Shown here piece by piece: positions 16,706 to 26,366 of a stretch of DNA of 64,000 bases. Both the position numbers and the translations under genes were made by a program. Position 1 is the stretch's first letter; every line of letters starts with the position of its first letter. Origin of the DNA: Synechococcus sp. CS-1332 (GTDB lineage Bacteria; Cyanobacteriota; Cyanobacteriia; PCC-6307; Cyanobiaceae); assembly GCF_025127995.1 (NCBI RefSeq), contig NZ_JAHLYP010000049.1, forward strand, positions 37,945 to 101,944, written 5' to 3'. Below the pieces are notes generated by a model. The model had not been told where the DNA came from. It saw only the letters and a program-made list of their open reading frames with translations, and searched no databases.

Positions 16706-17908
16706 ATGCAAGTGCCCCCCTTCAGTCTCAGCGAGCAACTGCAGCAGCTGGGAGACGCGCTCGATCACGCCGTCCTCGAGGTCTTGCGCAGCGGCCAGTA
16801 CATCGGGGGGACCACCATCAGCGGCTTCGAGGCCGCCTTCGCCGACGCCTGCGAGGTCCCGCACTCCATCGGCTGCAACAGCGGCACCGATGCCCTGGTG
16901 CTCGCCCTGCGGGCCCTGGGCATCGGTGCCGGTGACGAGGTGATCACCAGTTCCTTCAGCTTCTTCGCCACCGCCGAAGCGATCAGCGCCGTGGGCGCCA
17001 CTCCGGTGTTCGTGGACGTTGATCCGGACACCTACCTGATCGATCCGGACGCGATCGGGGCCGCCATCACCCCCGCCACCCGCGCCCTGATGCCGGTGCA
17101 CCTGTTCGGCCGGCCCGTGGACATGGAGCAGATCATGGCCATCGCCGCCGCCCACGAGCTGCGGGTGATCGAGGACTGCGCCCAGGCCAGCGGCGCCAGC
17201 TGGGCCGGGCGGCCGGTGGGCGGCTGGGGCGACGCCGGCTGCTTCAGCTTCTTCCCCACCAAGAACCTCGGGGCCGCCGGCGACGGCGGCATGGTGGTCT
17301 GCCGCGATCCGGCGCTGGCCCAGCGGATCCGGGAACTGGCGGTGCACGGCATGCCCCGCCGCTACCTGCACACCGACCTCGGCTACAACAGCCGCCTCGA
17401 TGCCATGCAGGCCGCTGTGCTGATGGTGAAGCTGCCGCACCTGGCCGGCTGGGTGGAACGGCGGCGGGCCATCGCCGAGCGCTACCAGCGGGAACTGGCG
17501 GGGCTGCCGGGCCTGCTGCCCGCGGCCCCCGGACCGGACGGCCACAGCTGGAATCAGTTCGTCGTGAGGGTGCCCCACTGCCCGGCCGCCACCATCGCCT
17601 GTGGCGGACGCTGCACCCCCGCCGCCGACAGCGCCAGCTACGGGCTGCCCGAGGCCTGCTGCCGCGACTGGCTCAAGCAGCAGCTGCAGGAGGCCGGAGT
17701 GACGACGATCATCTACTACCCGATTCCCATCCACCGCCAGCCGGCCTATGCCTCCCTGGGCTACGCCCCCGGCAGCCTGCCGATCACCGAACGGCTCTGC
17801 ACCGAAGTGCTCAGCCTGCCGATCTTCCCCGAACTCAGTGCCGAGCAACAGGACAGCGTCATCGCCGCGGTGCGCAGCCTGGTGGGGGTCGCAGCGGTCG
17901 TCGCCTGA
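16706..17908 (+). CDS. DegT/DnrJ/EryC1/StrS aminotransferase with Cys-rich insertion
   Basis: A 400-residue PLP-dependent sugar aminotransferase-type protein, which would convert a nucleotide-linked keto-sugar to an amino sugar. It has GCNSGTDALVLAL near the PLP phosphate site, VIEDCAQASGA, and the Schiff-base Lys186 in FFPTKNLGAAGDGG. The C-terminal IIYYPIPIHRQPAY block is standard. Between residues 292 and 319 there is an insertion with five cysteines (292, 299, 303, 318, 319) that I do not recall in typical members. The ATG at 16706 matches the family N-terminus. Its sugar substrate is unknown; surface amino sugar synthesis is the likely role. Confidence 0.88.
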   Translation: MQVPPFSLSEQLQQLGDALDHAVLEVLRSGQYIGGTTISGFEAAFADACEVPHSIGCNSGTDALVLALRALGIGAGDEVITSSFSFFATAEAISAVGATPVFVDVDPDTYLIDPDAIGAAITPATRALMPVHLFGRPVDMEQIMAIAAAHELRVIEDCAQASGASWAGRPVGGWGDAGCFSFFPTKNLGAAGDGGMVVCRDPALAQRIRELAVHGMPRRYLHTDLGYNSRLDAMQAAVLMVKLPHLAGWVERRRAIAERYQRELAGLPGLLPAAPGPDGHSWNQFVVRVPHCPAATIACGGRCTPAADSASYGLPEACCRDWLKQQLQEAGVTTIIYYPIPIHRQPAYASLGYAPGSLPITERLCTEVLSLPIFPELSAEQQDSVIAAVRSLVGVAAVVA

Positions 17909-17920
17909 GGCCCTGGCGGC

Positions 17921-19402
17921 CTAGCCCCTGGGCAGGGCGGCATGCAGGGCCTTGAACCGGGCCTGCTGCACGTTGTGGCTGACGATCGGCGCGGGGTAAC
18001 CACGTCGTTCCAGAGGCGTGATCTGGCCGCTGATCAGGTCGGCGGTGGCCACATGGGCCAGTTCCGGCAGCCAGTGGCGGATGTACACAGCCTCGGGATC
18101 GAAGCGGGCCGCCTGCGTGAAAGGGTTGAAAATGCGCAGCGGCTTCGGATCCATGCCGCTGCTGGCGCTCCACTGCCAGCCGCCGTTGTTGGCCGCCAGA
18201 TCACCGTCCACCAGGCGGGTCATGAACGCCCGTTCGCCATGGCGCCAGTCGATGATCAGGTCCTTGACCAGGAAGGACGCCACCACCATGCGGCAGCGGT
18301 TGTGCATCCAGCCGCTCTCGTTCAGCTGGCGCATGGCGGCATCAATGATCGGCAGTCCGGTGAGGCCCTGCTCCCAGGCCTGCAGCCGGGTCGGGTCGTT
18401 TTCCCAGGGGAAGTGGCGCCACTGCGGGCGGTAGGGACCATCGGCCAGCTCGGGGAAATGGAACAGGGCCTGCTGGTAGAACTCGCGCCAGGCCAGCTCC
18501 TGTTCCCAGACGCCGATGGAGCCGAGAGTCTCCTCGCTGCGGGCGAGGGCCCGAGCCCCCTGGGCGGCGGCCCAGGCCTGGCGGGGGCTGAGGCTGCCGA
18601 AACTGAGGGCGGCGGACAGCCCGGAGGTGCCGACCTCACCAGGAAAATTACGTCCCGGCTCGTAGGCAGCCAGGGGACCGCCGTTCGCCCCGCCGTCGGC
18701 GAAAACCTGCAGCTGGGCCAGGGCAGCTGCCTCCCCAGGGCGGCAGGGACAGAGATCAGCCCCAGCGAAGCTGAACCCCAGCGACTCCGCTGTGGGCGCC
18801 GCCTCCAGCCTGGGCAGGGCGGCCCAGAGGGCGGACTGTTCCGCCTGCATGGCGGCGAGATCGAGATCCAGCAGCCCGATGGGGGCGTCCACCGGCTCGA
18901 GGCTGTCGGCCCGTCGCTCCACCTGGCCGCGCCAGTTGCGCAGGAAGGGCCCATAGACCCGGTAGGGATCCCCGGCTCCGGTGCGGATCGTCTCCGGGGC
19001 CACCAGCAGCTGGTCCCAGTCGACCAGCACCCTGGTGCCCTGGCCCTTCAAGGCGGCCGCCACCTGTCGGTCGCGCTCCCGCCCGTAAGGCTCCACCTCA
19101 CGGTTCCAGGCCACCACGCTGGCGCCCACCGCCCTGGCCGCCAGGGGGATCAGGTCGGCCGGCTCGCCCTCCAGGATCAGCAGCCGGCTGCCGGACGCCC
19201 GCCAGCGATCCGACAGCTCCCGCAGGCTCTCGCACAGAAACCAGACCCGGGCCGGCGCCATCAGCGGGTCGGCAAGGATCGCCGGATCGAGCACATACAC
19301 GCCGGTGACCGCCGGGGTGGCGGCCGCCGCCGCCGCCAAGCCCAGGTTGTCGGCCAGGCGCAGGTCGCGGCGATGCCAGAACAGCCAGCGCTCCTGAGCC
19401 AT
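17921..19402 (-). CDS. Deoxyribodipyrimidine photolyase (DNA photolyase)
   Basis: A 493-residue cryptochrome/photolyase family flavoprotein that repairs UV-induced cyclobutane pyrimidine dimers with blue light. The N-terminal alpha/beta antenna domain starts LFWHRRDLRLADN. The FAD-binding C-terminal domain has WREFYQQALFHFP, GLPIIDAAMRQLNESGWMHN, RMVVASFLVKDL and DGDLAANNGGWQWSASSG, all standard for class I CPD photolyases. The antenna cofactor (folate or deazaflavin) cannot be decided here. Its start overlaps the stop of the Nudix gene by one base, and it probably ends the folK-nudix-photolyase transcription unit. Confidence 0.93.
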   Translation of the reverse strand: MAQERWLFWHRRDLRLADNLGLAAAAAATPAVTGVYVLDPAILADPLMAPARVWFLCESLRELSDRWRASGSRLLILEGEPADLIPLAARAVGASVVAWNREVEPYGRERDRQVAAALKGQGTRVLVDWDQLLVAPETIRTGAGDPYRVYGPFLRNWRGQVERRADSLEPVDAPIGLLDLDLAAMQAEQSALWAALPRLEAAPTAESLGFSFAGADLCPCRPGEAAALAQLQVFADGGANGGPLAAYEPGRNFPGEVGTSGLSAALSFGSLSPRQAWAAAQGARALARSEETLGSIGVWEQELAWREFYQQALFHFPELADGPYRPQWRHFPWENDPTRLQAWEQGLTGLPIIDAAMRQLNESGWMHNRCRMVVASFLVKDLIIDWRHGERAFMTRLVDGDLAANNGGWQWSASSGMDPKPLRIFNPFTQAARFDPEAVYIRHWLPELAHVATADLISGQITPLERRGYPAPIVSHNVQQARFKALHAALPRG

Positions 19403-19974
19403 CAGAGTCCCAGCAGCTGACGGGCGCGGTACCAGGCCGTCACGGTTTTGCCGTCCAGGGCCTCATCGCCACTGGCCAGGAGCGCATCCAGCTGGGCCGG
19501 CTCCAGCAGCAGCACCTCCATGTCCTCATCGTCGTCACCGGGGGGCCGGTCCTGCAGCAGGGTGAGGTCGCGGGCCAGGAAGAGGTGGATCACCTCGTCG
19601 GAGTAGCCGGGGCAGGGGTGCATGGCCCCCAGGGGATCCCAGCGACTGGCGCTGTAGCCGGTCTCCTCCTCCAGCTCCCGCCGCATCGAGCCCAGTGGCT
19701 CCTCCCCCTCCTCCAGGGTTCCGGCCGGGAACTCCAGCAGCCTGCCGGCCACGGCGAAGCGGTATTGGCGCAGGATCACCACCCGGCCGTCCTCGAGCAC
19801 CGGCACCGCCAGGGAGGCGCCCGGATGGCGGATCACGCCATAGGTGCCCTCGATGCCGATCGGCAGCACCACCCGGTTGAGCTCGAAACGCACCTTGCGG
19901 GCCTGCAGGGCAGCGGTGGTCTCCAGGTGGGTGCAGGGCTCGGGGGGCGGCAGGGGAGCCATGGGGCAGGCCAT
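19402..19974 (-). CDS. NUDIX hydrolase, ADP-ribose pyrophosphatase-like
   Basis: A 190-residue Nudix enzyme. The Nudix box is perfect at residues 85-107 with Gly85, Glu91, Arg99, Glu100, Glu103, Glu104 and Gly106. The preceding ILRQYRFAVAGRLLEFPAG is typical of ADP-ribose and nucleotide-sugar pyrophosphatases. The substrate is inferred from this resemblance only. It lies between folK and the photolyase gene on the same strand, and its stop and the photolyase start share one base. The ATG at 19974 is used; MAPLPPPEP four codons later is equally possible. Confidence 0.9.
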   Translation of the reverse strand: MACPMAPLPPPEPCTHLETTAALQARKVRFELNRVVLPIGIEGTYGVIRHPGASLAVPVLEDGRVVILRQYRFAVAGRLLEFPAGTLEEGEEPLGSMRRELEEETGYSASRWDPLGAMHPCPGYSDEVIHLFLARDLTLLQDRPPGDDDEDMEVLLLEPAQLDALLASGDEALDGKTVTAWYRARQLLGL

Positions 19975-20028
19975 TGGGGCCCCCAGTGTGACGGGCGGGG
20001 GCCGACGGTAGCAGTTCAGGGACGTGGT

Positions 20029-20622
20029 TCAGGGGCCCTCGGGCCAGCCCGGGACGCCGGCCAGGGCCAGGGGCGGCAGCTCCCCAGGCCGCACCGGCAG
20101 GGCCGCCAGGGCCTCGGCGGCAGCGACGGGCCGGCCGGCGGCCACCGCTGGAAGGAGCAGGTGCGGATCGATGGCCGCCAGGGGAGCCAGCACAAAGGCC
20201 CGCTCCCCCAGGCGCGGGTGGGGCAACACCAGCTCCGTGCTGCAGCAGGTGATGGCGCCGCACCAGAGCAGGTCGAGGTCGAGGCGGCGGGGCCCCCAGT
20301 GCTCGCGGCGCTCGCGGCCGAACCGGGCTTCGAGCTGCTGCAGTTGTTCCAGCAACGCCACCGGATCGGGCCAGGAGCCTTCCCGCGCAGCTCCCGCGCC
20401 ACCCTGCACCAGCAGAACGGCATTGAGGTAGGGCGGCTGCCCCGGCGGCCCCCCCACCGGCGCCGTGCGGAACCGGGGCGACCAGTTCAGCTGCAGCGGA
20501 GCAACGGCCCAGGCCTCCAGCGCCGCCGCCAGCAGGGGCCGCACGGCCGCGAAGCTGGCGGCCGGATCGCCCAGATTGGCCCCAATGGCGATGGCCAGGC
20601 TGGAGCGGGTGCGGCAGGTCAT
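20029..20622 (-). CDS. folK: 2-amino-4-hydroxy-6-hydroxymethyldihydropteridine diphosphokinase
   Basis: A 197-residue HPPK, which pyrophosphorylates the pterin precursor of folate using ATP. It shows the ordered family motifs: AIGANLGDP near the N-terminus, [11 protein letters not shown] in the middle, and [12 protein letters not shown] with the metal-binding Asp pair, followed by [15 protein letters not shown]. The ATG at 20622 puts the first strand at the correct place. The C-terminal 40 residues are Ala/Pro-rich and less conserved. The divergent chlD starts 83 bases away, and the Nudix gene follows 54 bases downstream. Confidence 0.93.
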   Translation of the reverse strand: MTCRTRSSLAIAIGANLGDPAASFAAVRPLLAAALEAWAVAPLQLNWSPRFRTAPVGGPPGQPPYLNAVLLVQGGAGAAREGSWPDPVALLEQLQQLEARFGRERREHWGPRRLDLDLLWCGAITCCSTELVLPHPRLGERAFVLAPLAAIDPHLLLPAVAAGRPVAAAEALAALPVRPGELPPLALAGVPGWPEGP

Positions 20623-20705
20623 CGCGGTCAGGCCAGGCCTGGCGGGCAGGGTATCGCTGCCGCCTTTCCGCCAGACTGCCCCGACCCCCACCCAGCCTCT
20701 GCCCC

Positions 20706-22817
20706 ATGGTCGTCAGCGGGTCCCCTGCCGCGCCCGCCGGTGCCGCCCCCACCGGCAGCTTCCCGCTGGCCGCGATCACCGGCCACGGCACTTTGAAGCT
20801 GGCCCTGCTGCTGGCGGCGGTGGATCCCGGCCTGGGCGGCGTGGTGATCGCCGGCGGGCGAGGCACCGGCAAATCGGTGCTGGCCAGGGGGCTCCATGCC
20901 CTGCTGCCGCCGATCGACGTGATCGACCTGGCGGACGGTCCGGGGCTGCTGCAGGCCGATCCCAGCCGCCCCGACGAATGGGACGCGGCCACCCGACGCC
21001 GCATCACCGAACTGGGCGGCGATGCCAGCGGCGCTGATCCAGGCGCCTTGCTGCCCACCCGGGTGATGCCGGCGCCCTTCATCCAGGTGCCCCTGGGCGT
21101 CACCGAGGACCGGCTGATCGGCTCAGTGGACGTGGCCGCCTCCCTAAACGCGGGGGCGCCGGTCTTCCAGCCGGGGCTGCTGGCCGAAGCCCACCGCGGG
21201 GTGCTCTACGTCGATGAACTCAACCTGCTGGACGACGGCATCACCAACCTGCTGCTGGCGGCGGTGGGCTCCGGCGAGAACCGCATCGAGCGGGAAGGGC
21301 TGAGCCTGTCGCACCCCTGCCGCTGCCTGCTGATCGCCACCTACAACCCGGAAGAGGGGGCGGTGCGCGACCACCTGCTGGATCGCTTCGCCATCGCCCT
21401 GTCGGCCAACCAGTTGCTCGACATCGACCAGCGGGTGGCGATCACCCGCTCGGCCCTCGACCACGGCAGCTCCAGCACCGCCTTCAGCGCCCGCTTTCAA
21501 GAAGAAACCGAAGCCCTGGCCACCCAGCTGCTGCTGGCCCGCCAGTGGCTGCCGGATGTGGCCATCGACCGTGAACAGATCCTCTATCTGGTCACCGAAG
21601 CGATTCGCGGTGGCGTCGAGGGGCACCGGGCCGAGCTGTACGCCGTGCGGGTGGCCCGGGCCCATGCGGCTCTCTCCGGCCGCGACCAGGTGGAGGCGGA
21701 CGATCTGCAGGTGGCGGTGCGGCTGGTGATCGCCCCGCGGGCCCTGCAACTGCCGCCCCAGGATCCCGACCAGCCCATGGAGCCGCCGCCACCACCGCCG
21801 CCGCAGGGGGAACAGCCCCCCGAGGAACCGGAGCCGCCCCAGGAGGAGCAGGAGAACGACGAGCCTGAGGATCAGGACGACGACGACCAGGACGACAGCC
21901 CGGAGGACCAGGCCCCGCCCCAGATCCCCGAGGAGTTTCTGCTCGACCCGGAGGCCACCGCCATCGATCCCGACCTGCTGGTGTTTGCCTCGGCGAAGGC
22001 TAAGAGCGGCGGCAGCGGCAGCCGGGCGGTGGTGTTCAGCGACAGCCGCGGCCGCTATGTGAAGCCGATGCTGCCCCGGGGTCCCGTGCGCCGCATCGCC
22101 ATCGACGCCACGCTGCGGGCCGCCGCGCCGTACCAGAAGGCGCGCCGCGCCCGGGAGCCCCACCGCAAGGTGATCGTGGAGGAGGGGGACCTGCGGGCCA
22201 AGCAGCTGCAGCGCAAGGCCGGGGCCCTGGTGATCTTCCTGGTGGATGCCAGCGGCTCGATGGCCCTGAACCGCATGCAGAGCGCCAAGGGGGCCGTGAT
22301 CCGCCTGCTCACCGAGGCCTACGAAAACCGTGACGAGGTGGCCCTGATCACCTTCCGCGGCGAGCAGGCCGACGTGCTGCTGCCGCCCACCCGCTCCATC
22401 ACCGCCGCCCGCCGGCGGCTGGAATCGATGCCCTGTGGCGGCGGCTCACCCCTAGCCCATGGCCTCGCCCAGGCGGCCCGGGTGGGGGCGAACGCCCTGG
22501 CCACCGGCGACCTGGGCCAGGTGGTGGTGGTGGCCATCACCGACGGTCGCGGCAACGTGCCCCTGAGCCGCTCCCTGGGGCAACCGGCACTGGAGGGCGA
22601 GGAACCGGTGGATCTCAAGGAGGAGCTGCGGCAGGTGGCCGGCCGCTATAGAAGCCTTGGTCTGAGGCTGCTGGTGATCGACACCGAGCGCAAGTTCATC
22701 GGCAGCGGCATGGGCAAGGAGCTGGCCGAGGCGGCCGGCGGCCGCTACGTGCAGCTGCCCAAGGCCAGCGACCAGGCCATCGCCGCCATCGCCCTGGAGG
22801 CGATCAACGGTTTCTGA
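20706..22817 (+). CDS. chlD: Magnesium chelatase subunit D
   Basis: A 703-residue ChlD. Together with ChlI and ChlH it inserts magnesium into protoporphyrin IX, the first committed step of chlorophyll synthesis. The N-terminal AAA+ domain keeps a Walker A motif GGRGTGKS at residues 50-57 and Walker B LYVDE at 167-171. A Pro-rich and strongly acidic linker runs from about 350 to 410. The C-terminal integrin-I (von Willebrand A) domain has a MIDAS motif DASGSM at 514-519. The 3' end overlaps the convergent MCE gene by 14 bases. Confidence 0.96.
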   Translation: MVVSGSPAAPAGAAPTGSFPLAAITGHGTLKLALLLAAVDPGLGGVVIAGGRGTGKSVLARGLHALLPPIDVIDLADGPGLLQADPSRPDEWDAATRRRITELGGDASGADPGALLPTRVMPAPFIQVPLGVTEDRLIGSVDVAASLNAGAPVFQPGLLAEAHRGVLYVDELNLLDDGITNLLLAAVGSGENRIEREGLSLSHPCRCLLIATYNPEEGAVRDHLLDRFAIALSANQLLDIDQRVAITRSALDHGSSSTAFSARFQEETEALATQLLLARQWLPDVAIDREQILYLVTEAIRGGVEGHRAELYAVRVARAHAALSGRDQVEADDLQVAVRLVIAPRALQLPPQDPDQPMEPPPPPPPQGEQPPEEPEPPQEEQENDEPEDQDDDDQDDSPEDQAPPQIPEEFLLDPEATAIDPDLLVFASAKAKSGGSGSRAVVFSDSRGRYVKPMLPRGPVRRIAIDATLRAAAPYQKARRAREPHRKVIVEEGDLRAKQLQRKAGALVIFLVDASGSMALNRMQSAKGAVIRLLTEAYENRDEVALITFRGEQADVLLPPTRSITAARRRLESMPCGGGSPLAHGLAQAARVGANALATGDLGQVVVVAITDGRGNVPLSRSLGQPALEGEEPVDLKEELRQVAGRYRSLGLRLLVIDTERKFIGSGMGKELAEAAGGRYVQLPKASDQAIAAIALEAINGF

Positions 22818-23826
22818 CGGTGGGCGCCAGCCGGTCCTGGGCGGCCTGACGGGCCGCCTTGGCTTCCTGCTGGCGGGCGTCCTGACGGGCCTTGCGGTCG
22901 CGGGCCGCATCCACCTCGGCCGGATAGAGCTCCTCGAAGAACCTGCCCAGGCCGACCGAGACGCTGCGGATGCCGTCGAGGAATTTCGGATCGCCGGTGA
23001 GCTTGCTCATGTCGCCGCCAACGGCCGACCAGCGGTCGGTGAGCTGCTTGGCATTGGTGAGGGTGGCCTGGAGGTCGGCCACGGTCTTCGGGTTGTCGAG
23101 CGCCGCCGCCAGGTTGCCGACGTGCTTCGTCACCCTGGCGGCATCGGCACTGGCGACGTTGAGGTTGCTCAGGATGGGATCCACCTTGCCCGCCGAGCGG
23201 TTCAGCTGGCTGACCAGGACCTGGGCGTCCCGGAGGAACACCTGGCCGCTCTTGGTGAGCAGCTCGGTCTCCTTGGCGGTCTTGGAGAAGGCGGCGGTGG
23301 CCGCCACCATCTGCTGCACGAGCTGCTCCTTCTCGGCCTCGTTGAGCAGACCCTGCACCGTCTCGGTCACGGTGTCGAAGCTGGCCGCCGCGATGCCGCT
23401 CACCTGGCCGCCGTTGCAGACCATGCGGGTGTTGTTGCAGCCCCGATCCCGCGGCCCAGGCAGGCTGGCCGGCAGCGGGCCGCCACCGACCAGCAGGGAC
23501 ACCTGGGCGTCTCCCCCCAGCAGGGAGGCGGAGGCCACACGGGCCACCAGGGGCCGGGCCAGCCGCAGGCTCGCGTCATTGATCTCCAGATCGGCCACCA
23601 CGGCCGCATCGGTGACCGTGACCCTGCGCACATTGCCCACCAGCACCCCCCGGAAGGTGACCGGCGATCGCACGGCCAGACCGGCGGCATCGGCGAAGCT
23701 GGCCCGGATCGTCCAGGTGTTGCCGCTCAGGGAGACGCCGCGCAACCAGAACCAGAGGCCCATGCCGCTGGTAACGGCCGCCAGCAGGGAAAAACCAACC
23801 AGGGCTTCACGAACACTCCGGCGCAT
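22804..23826 (-). CDS. MCE/MlaD family lipid-transport protein
   Basis: A 340-residue protein with one N-terminal membrane anchor ([21 protein letters not shown]) followed by a single MCE domain ([26 protein letters not shown]) and a long helical region. MCE proteins bind lipids in the periplasm and work with an ABC ATPase and a permease to move lipids between membranes; in plants the homologous TGD2 acts at the chloroplast envelope. The start at 23826 gives the normal N-terminus. It lies 4 bases after the ATPase gene on the same strand. The C-terminus is Ala/Lys/Arg/Gln-rich. Confidence 0.88.
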   Translation of the reverse strand: MRRSVREALVGFSLLAAVTSGMGLWFWLRGVSLSGNTWTIRASFADAAGLAVRSPVTFRGVLVGNVRRVTVTDAAVVADLEINDASLRLARPLVARVASASLLGGDAQVSLLVGGGPLPASLPGPRDRGCNNTRMVCNGGQVSGIAAASFDTVTETVQGLLNEAEKEQLVQQMVAATAAFSKTAKETELLTKSGQVFLRDAQVLVSQLNRSAGKVDPILSNLNVASADAARVTKHVGNLAAALDNPKTVADLQATLTNAKQLTDRWSAVGGDMSKLTGDPKFLDGIRSVSVGLGRFFEELYPAEVDAARDRKARQDARQQEAKAARQAAQDRLAPTVRNR

Positions 23827-23830
23827 GGGC

Positions 23831-24685
23831 TCAGTTCTCGGCCGGCTGCATCGGTCCTTGCAGACTACCGCTCCGAAACTGGACCACATAGGGATTGGTG
23901 CTGACGCGGAAGTCCTCGACCGCACCGATCCAGCGGAAGCGGCCGTCGTAGAGGAGGGCCACCCGCTCGGCGCAACGGTCGATCGTGCTCATCACGTGGC
24001 TCACCACGAGGGTGGAGGCGTGAACGATGCGGGAGGTTCGCACGATCAGGTCCTCAATGCGGGTGCAGGCCACAGGGTCGAGGCCGGCCGTGGGCTCGTC
24101 GAAGAGCAACAGGGGGGTGCGGGCCGACGCCAGGGTGGGGTCGTCGATCAGGGCGCGGGCAAAGCTCACCCGCTTCTGCATGCCGCCGCTGAGCTCACCG
24201 GGCATGCGATCAGCGGTGCCCCCCAGCCCCACGGCCTGCAGGGCCTGGTCCACCCGCTCGGCGATCTCCTTCTCCCCCAGGCGGCTGAAGCGATAGAGCA
24301 GGAAGCCGACGTTCTCCCGTACGGAGAGCGAGGCCAGCAGGGCAGGGTTCTGGAACACCAGGCGCACGTCCGGCGGGTGGCGCTGATCCAGACGCAGGTA
24401 GGTCTGGGGTTCACCGTGGATGAACAGACGCCCATCGGTGGGCAGCTGAAGCCCCGCCAGCAGTCGCAGCAGGGTTGACTTGCCCGCGCCCGAGGGTCCT
24501 ACCACCACGAGGCGCTCACCCGGCGTGAGGCTGAGGTCGACCCGATCGAGGACCATGGTTCCGCCCCAGCCCATGCTGAGGCTCTCCAGCTGGGCCACCG
24601 GCGGGGTGGCCGGGGAAACGTTCAGCGCCAGTTGACTGAGGGCCAAGGATCCACGGCAAGGGAACCCCGGGGGCCCGACTCCCAT
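23831..24685 (-). CDS. ABC transporter ATPase of MlaF type
   Basis: A 284-residue ABC ATPase. Walker A GPSGAGKS is at residues 63-70, the signature LSGGMQKR is in the middle, and Walker B LLLFDEPTAGLDP follows. The LSGGMQKRV form and the adjacent MCE gene support a role in lipid transport with an MlaE-type permease. That permease is not in this window. The first 30 or so residues precede the usual fold start and the real initiation codon may lie further inside. It is divergent from the YvcK-like gene, with 176 bases between. Confidence 0.9.
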   Translation of the reverse strand: MGVGPPGFPCRGSLALSQLALNVSPATPPVAQLESLSMGWGGTMVLDRVDLSLTPGERLVVVGPSGAGKSTLLRLLAGLQLPTDGRLFIHGEPQTYLRLDQRHPPDVRLVFQNPALLASLSVRENVGFLLYRFSRLGEKEIAERVDQALQAVGLGGTADRMPGELSGGMQKRVSFARALIDDPTLASARTPLLLFDEPTAGLDPVACTRIEDLIVRTSRIVHASTLVVSHVMSTIDRCAERVALLYDGRFRWIGAVEDFRVSTNPYVVQFRSGSLQGPMQPAEN

Positions 24686-24861
24686 CCTGCCGGTTCAGGA
24701 GGGGCTTTTCATCCGTACAGTTCGGTTGGTCTGTGCCGCGTTGCCACGCCCTGCCCTTGACGGTTCGAGGCCCCGCTGCAAACGCCCGTCGGCGCCGAGG
24801 CGGTACCCGAGCCGGGCGCCCCCGCTGGGTGGGCCGCGGCGATCTGCGCCAGCAGGATCTG

Positions 24862-26178
24862 ATGAGTCGCTCGCGGCGGGCAGCCCGCTGGCTGCAACCC
24901 GGGCTGGTGGTGAAGCGCTGGATGATCACCTCGGGCATCGGGCTGGTGATCGCCCTGCTGGGGGCGGCGGTCTGGGCCGACCTGCAACCCATCTACTGGA
25001 CCCTGGAAACGATCCGCTGGGGCCTCAATCGCCTCACCCAGGTCATGCCCAGGGGGATCACCGGTCCGCTGGTGCTGCTGATCGGCGCCGCCATGGTCTG
25101 GCTGGGCCAGAGCCGCAGCTTCGGCGCCATCCAGCAGGCCCTGGCGCCCGAGAAGGACACCCTGCTGGTGGACGCCCTGCTGGCCCAGCGACGACTGAAT
25201 CGCGGCCCGAACATTGTGGCGATCGGTGGCGGCACGGGTCTGGCCACCCTGCTCAGCGGCCTGAAGCGCTACAGCAGCAACCTCACTGCCATCGTGACGG
25301 TGGCCGACGACGGCGGCAGCAGCGGCGTGCTGCGCCGGGAGCTGGGTGTGCAGCCCCCCGGCGACATCCGCAACTGCCTGGCGGCCCTGGCCCGGGAGGA
25401 ACCCCTGCTCACCCGGCTGTTCCAGTACCGCTTCAAGGCCGGCAGTGGCCTGGAGGGCCACAGCTTCGGCAACCTGTTCCTCAGCGCCCTGACGGCGATC
25501 ACGGGCAGCCTGGAATCGGCCATCATCGCCAGCAGCCGCGTGCTGGCGGTGCAGGGCCAGGTGGTGCCCGCCACCAACGCCGACGTGCGCCTCTGGGCCG
25601 AGTTGGAGAACGGGGAGCGCATCGAGGGCGAATCCCAGATCGGCCACGCCCCCTGCCCGATCGTGCGCCTCGGCTGCACGCCGGAGCGGCCGCCGGCCCT
25701 GCCGCGGGCCCTGGAAGCGATCGCCAATGCCGACCTGATCGTGCTGGGGCCCGGCAGCCTCTACACCTCCCTGCTGCCCAATCTGCTGGTGCCGGAACTG
25801 GTCAGCGCCATCAGCGCCAGCAAGGCCCCACGCCTCTACATCTGCAACCTGATGACCCAGCCCGGCGAGACCGACGGCCTGGACGTGGGCGGCCATCTGC
25901 GAGCGATCGAGGCCCAGCTCGCCAGCCTCGGGGTGGAGCAGCGCCTCTTCAGCGCCGTGCTGGCCCAGGAGGAACTGGCCGATTCCAGCCTGGTGGACCT
26001 CTACCGGCTGCGGGGAGCCGAACCCGTCACCTGCGAAGCCTCACTCCTCAAAGAGCAGGGCTACGAAGTGATCCTGGCGCCGCTGCAGGGAGCCCGGCCC
26101 AGTGCCACCCTGCGCCATGAGCCCCGCAGTGTGGCCAAGGAGGTGATTCGGTACTACCGGAAGCATCGAAGGGATTAA
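24862..26178 (+). CDS. YvcK-type gluconeogenesis factor / CofD-like protein, membrane-anchored
   Basis: A 438-residue protein of the CofD/YvcK superfamily. The nucleotide-binding block GGGTGLATLLSGLK begins at residue 122, followed by VTVADDGGSSGVLRREL, GDIRNCL and GHSFGNLFLSALT, all characteristic. In Bacillus YvcK binds UDP-GlcNAc and affects cell shape and carbon metabolism; I infer only a similar regulatory role. Two predicted membrane segments precede the domain (SGIGLVIALLGAAVWADL and ITGPLVLLIGAAMVWL). The ATG at 24862 is chosen over an upstream start with an Arg-rich, unconserved extension. Confidence 0.9.
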   Translation: MSRSRRAARWLQPGLVVKRWMITSGIGLVIALLGAAVWADLQPIYWTLETIRWGLNRLTQVMPRGITGPLVLLIGAAMVWLGQSRSFGAIQQALAPEKDTLLVDALLAQRRLNRGPNIVAIGGGTGLATLLSGLKRYSSNLTAIVTVADDGGSSGVLRRELGVQPPGDIRNCLAALAREEPLLTRLFQYRFKAGSGLEGHSFGNLFLSALTAITGSLESAIIASSRVLAVQGQVVPATNADVRLWAELENGERIEGESQIGHAPCPIVRLGCTPERPPALPRALEAIANADLIVLGPGSLYTSLLPNLLVPELVSAISASKAPRLYICNLMTQPGETDGLDVGGHLRAIEAQLASLGVEQRLFSAVLAQEELADSSLVDLYRLRGAEPVTCEASLLKEQGYEVILAPLQGARPSATLRHEPRSVAKEVIRYYRKHRRD

Positions 26179-26366
26179 GGCCGTAAGCTCCCGTCGCTGC
26201 AGCAGTGGAATGCATTCACCGGCTCCGGTGAGCGGATCGACGGGTCGGGGGAGGAACCTGTGCATCTGGACCTTGAGTGTCCTGGCGGATGGGCTGCTGG
26301 TGGACGACCAAGGGATTGACTGCACGCTCTCCGAGACGACCACAACCCAACAGGCGCCGATCGCGA

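Noticed and set aside
15938..17848. Minus-strand open frame of over 600 codons that runs across the DegT aminotransferase gene
   Set aside because: Only the 3' part (the lipoprotein, from 16531) has protein character; the rest is the antisense shadow of the aminotransferase.
17942..19420. Plus-strand open frame of about 490 codons opposite the photolyase
   Set aside because: Gly/Gln/His-rich shadow of a well-supported gene, with no motif.
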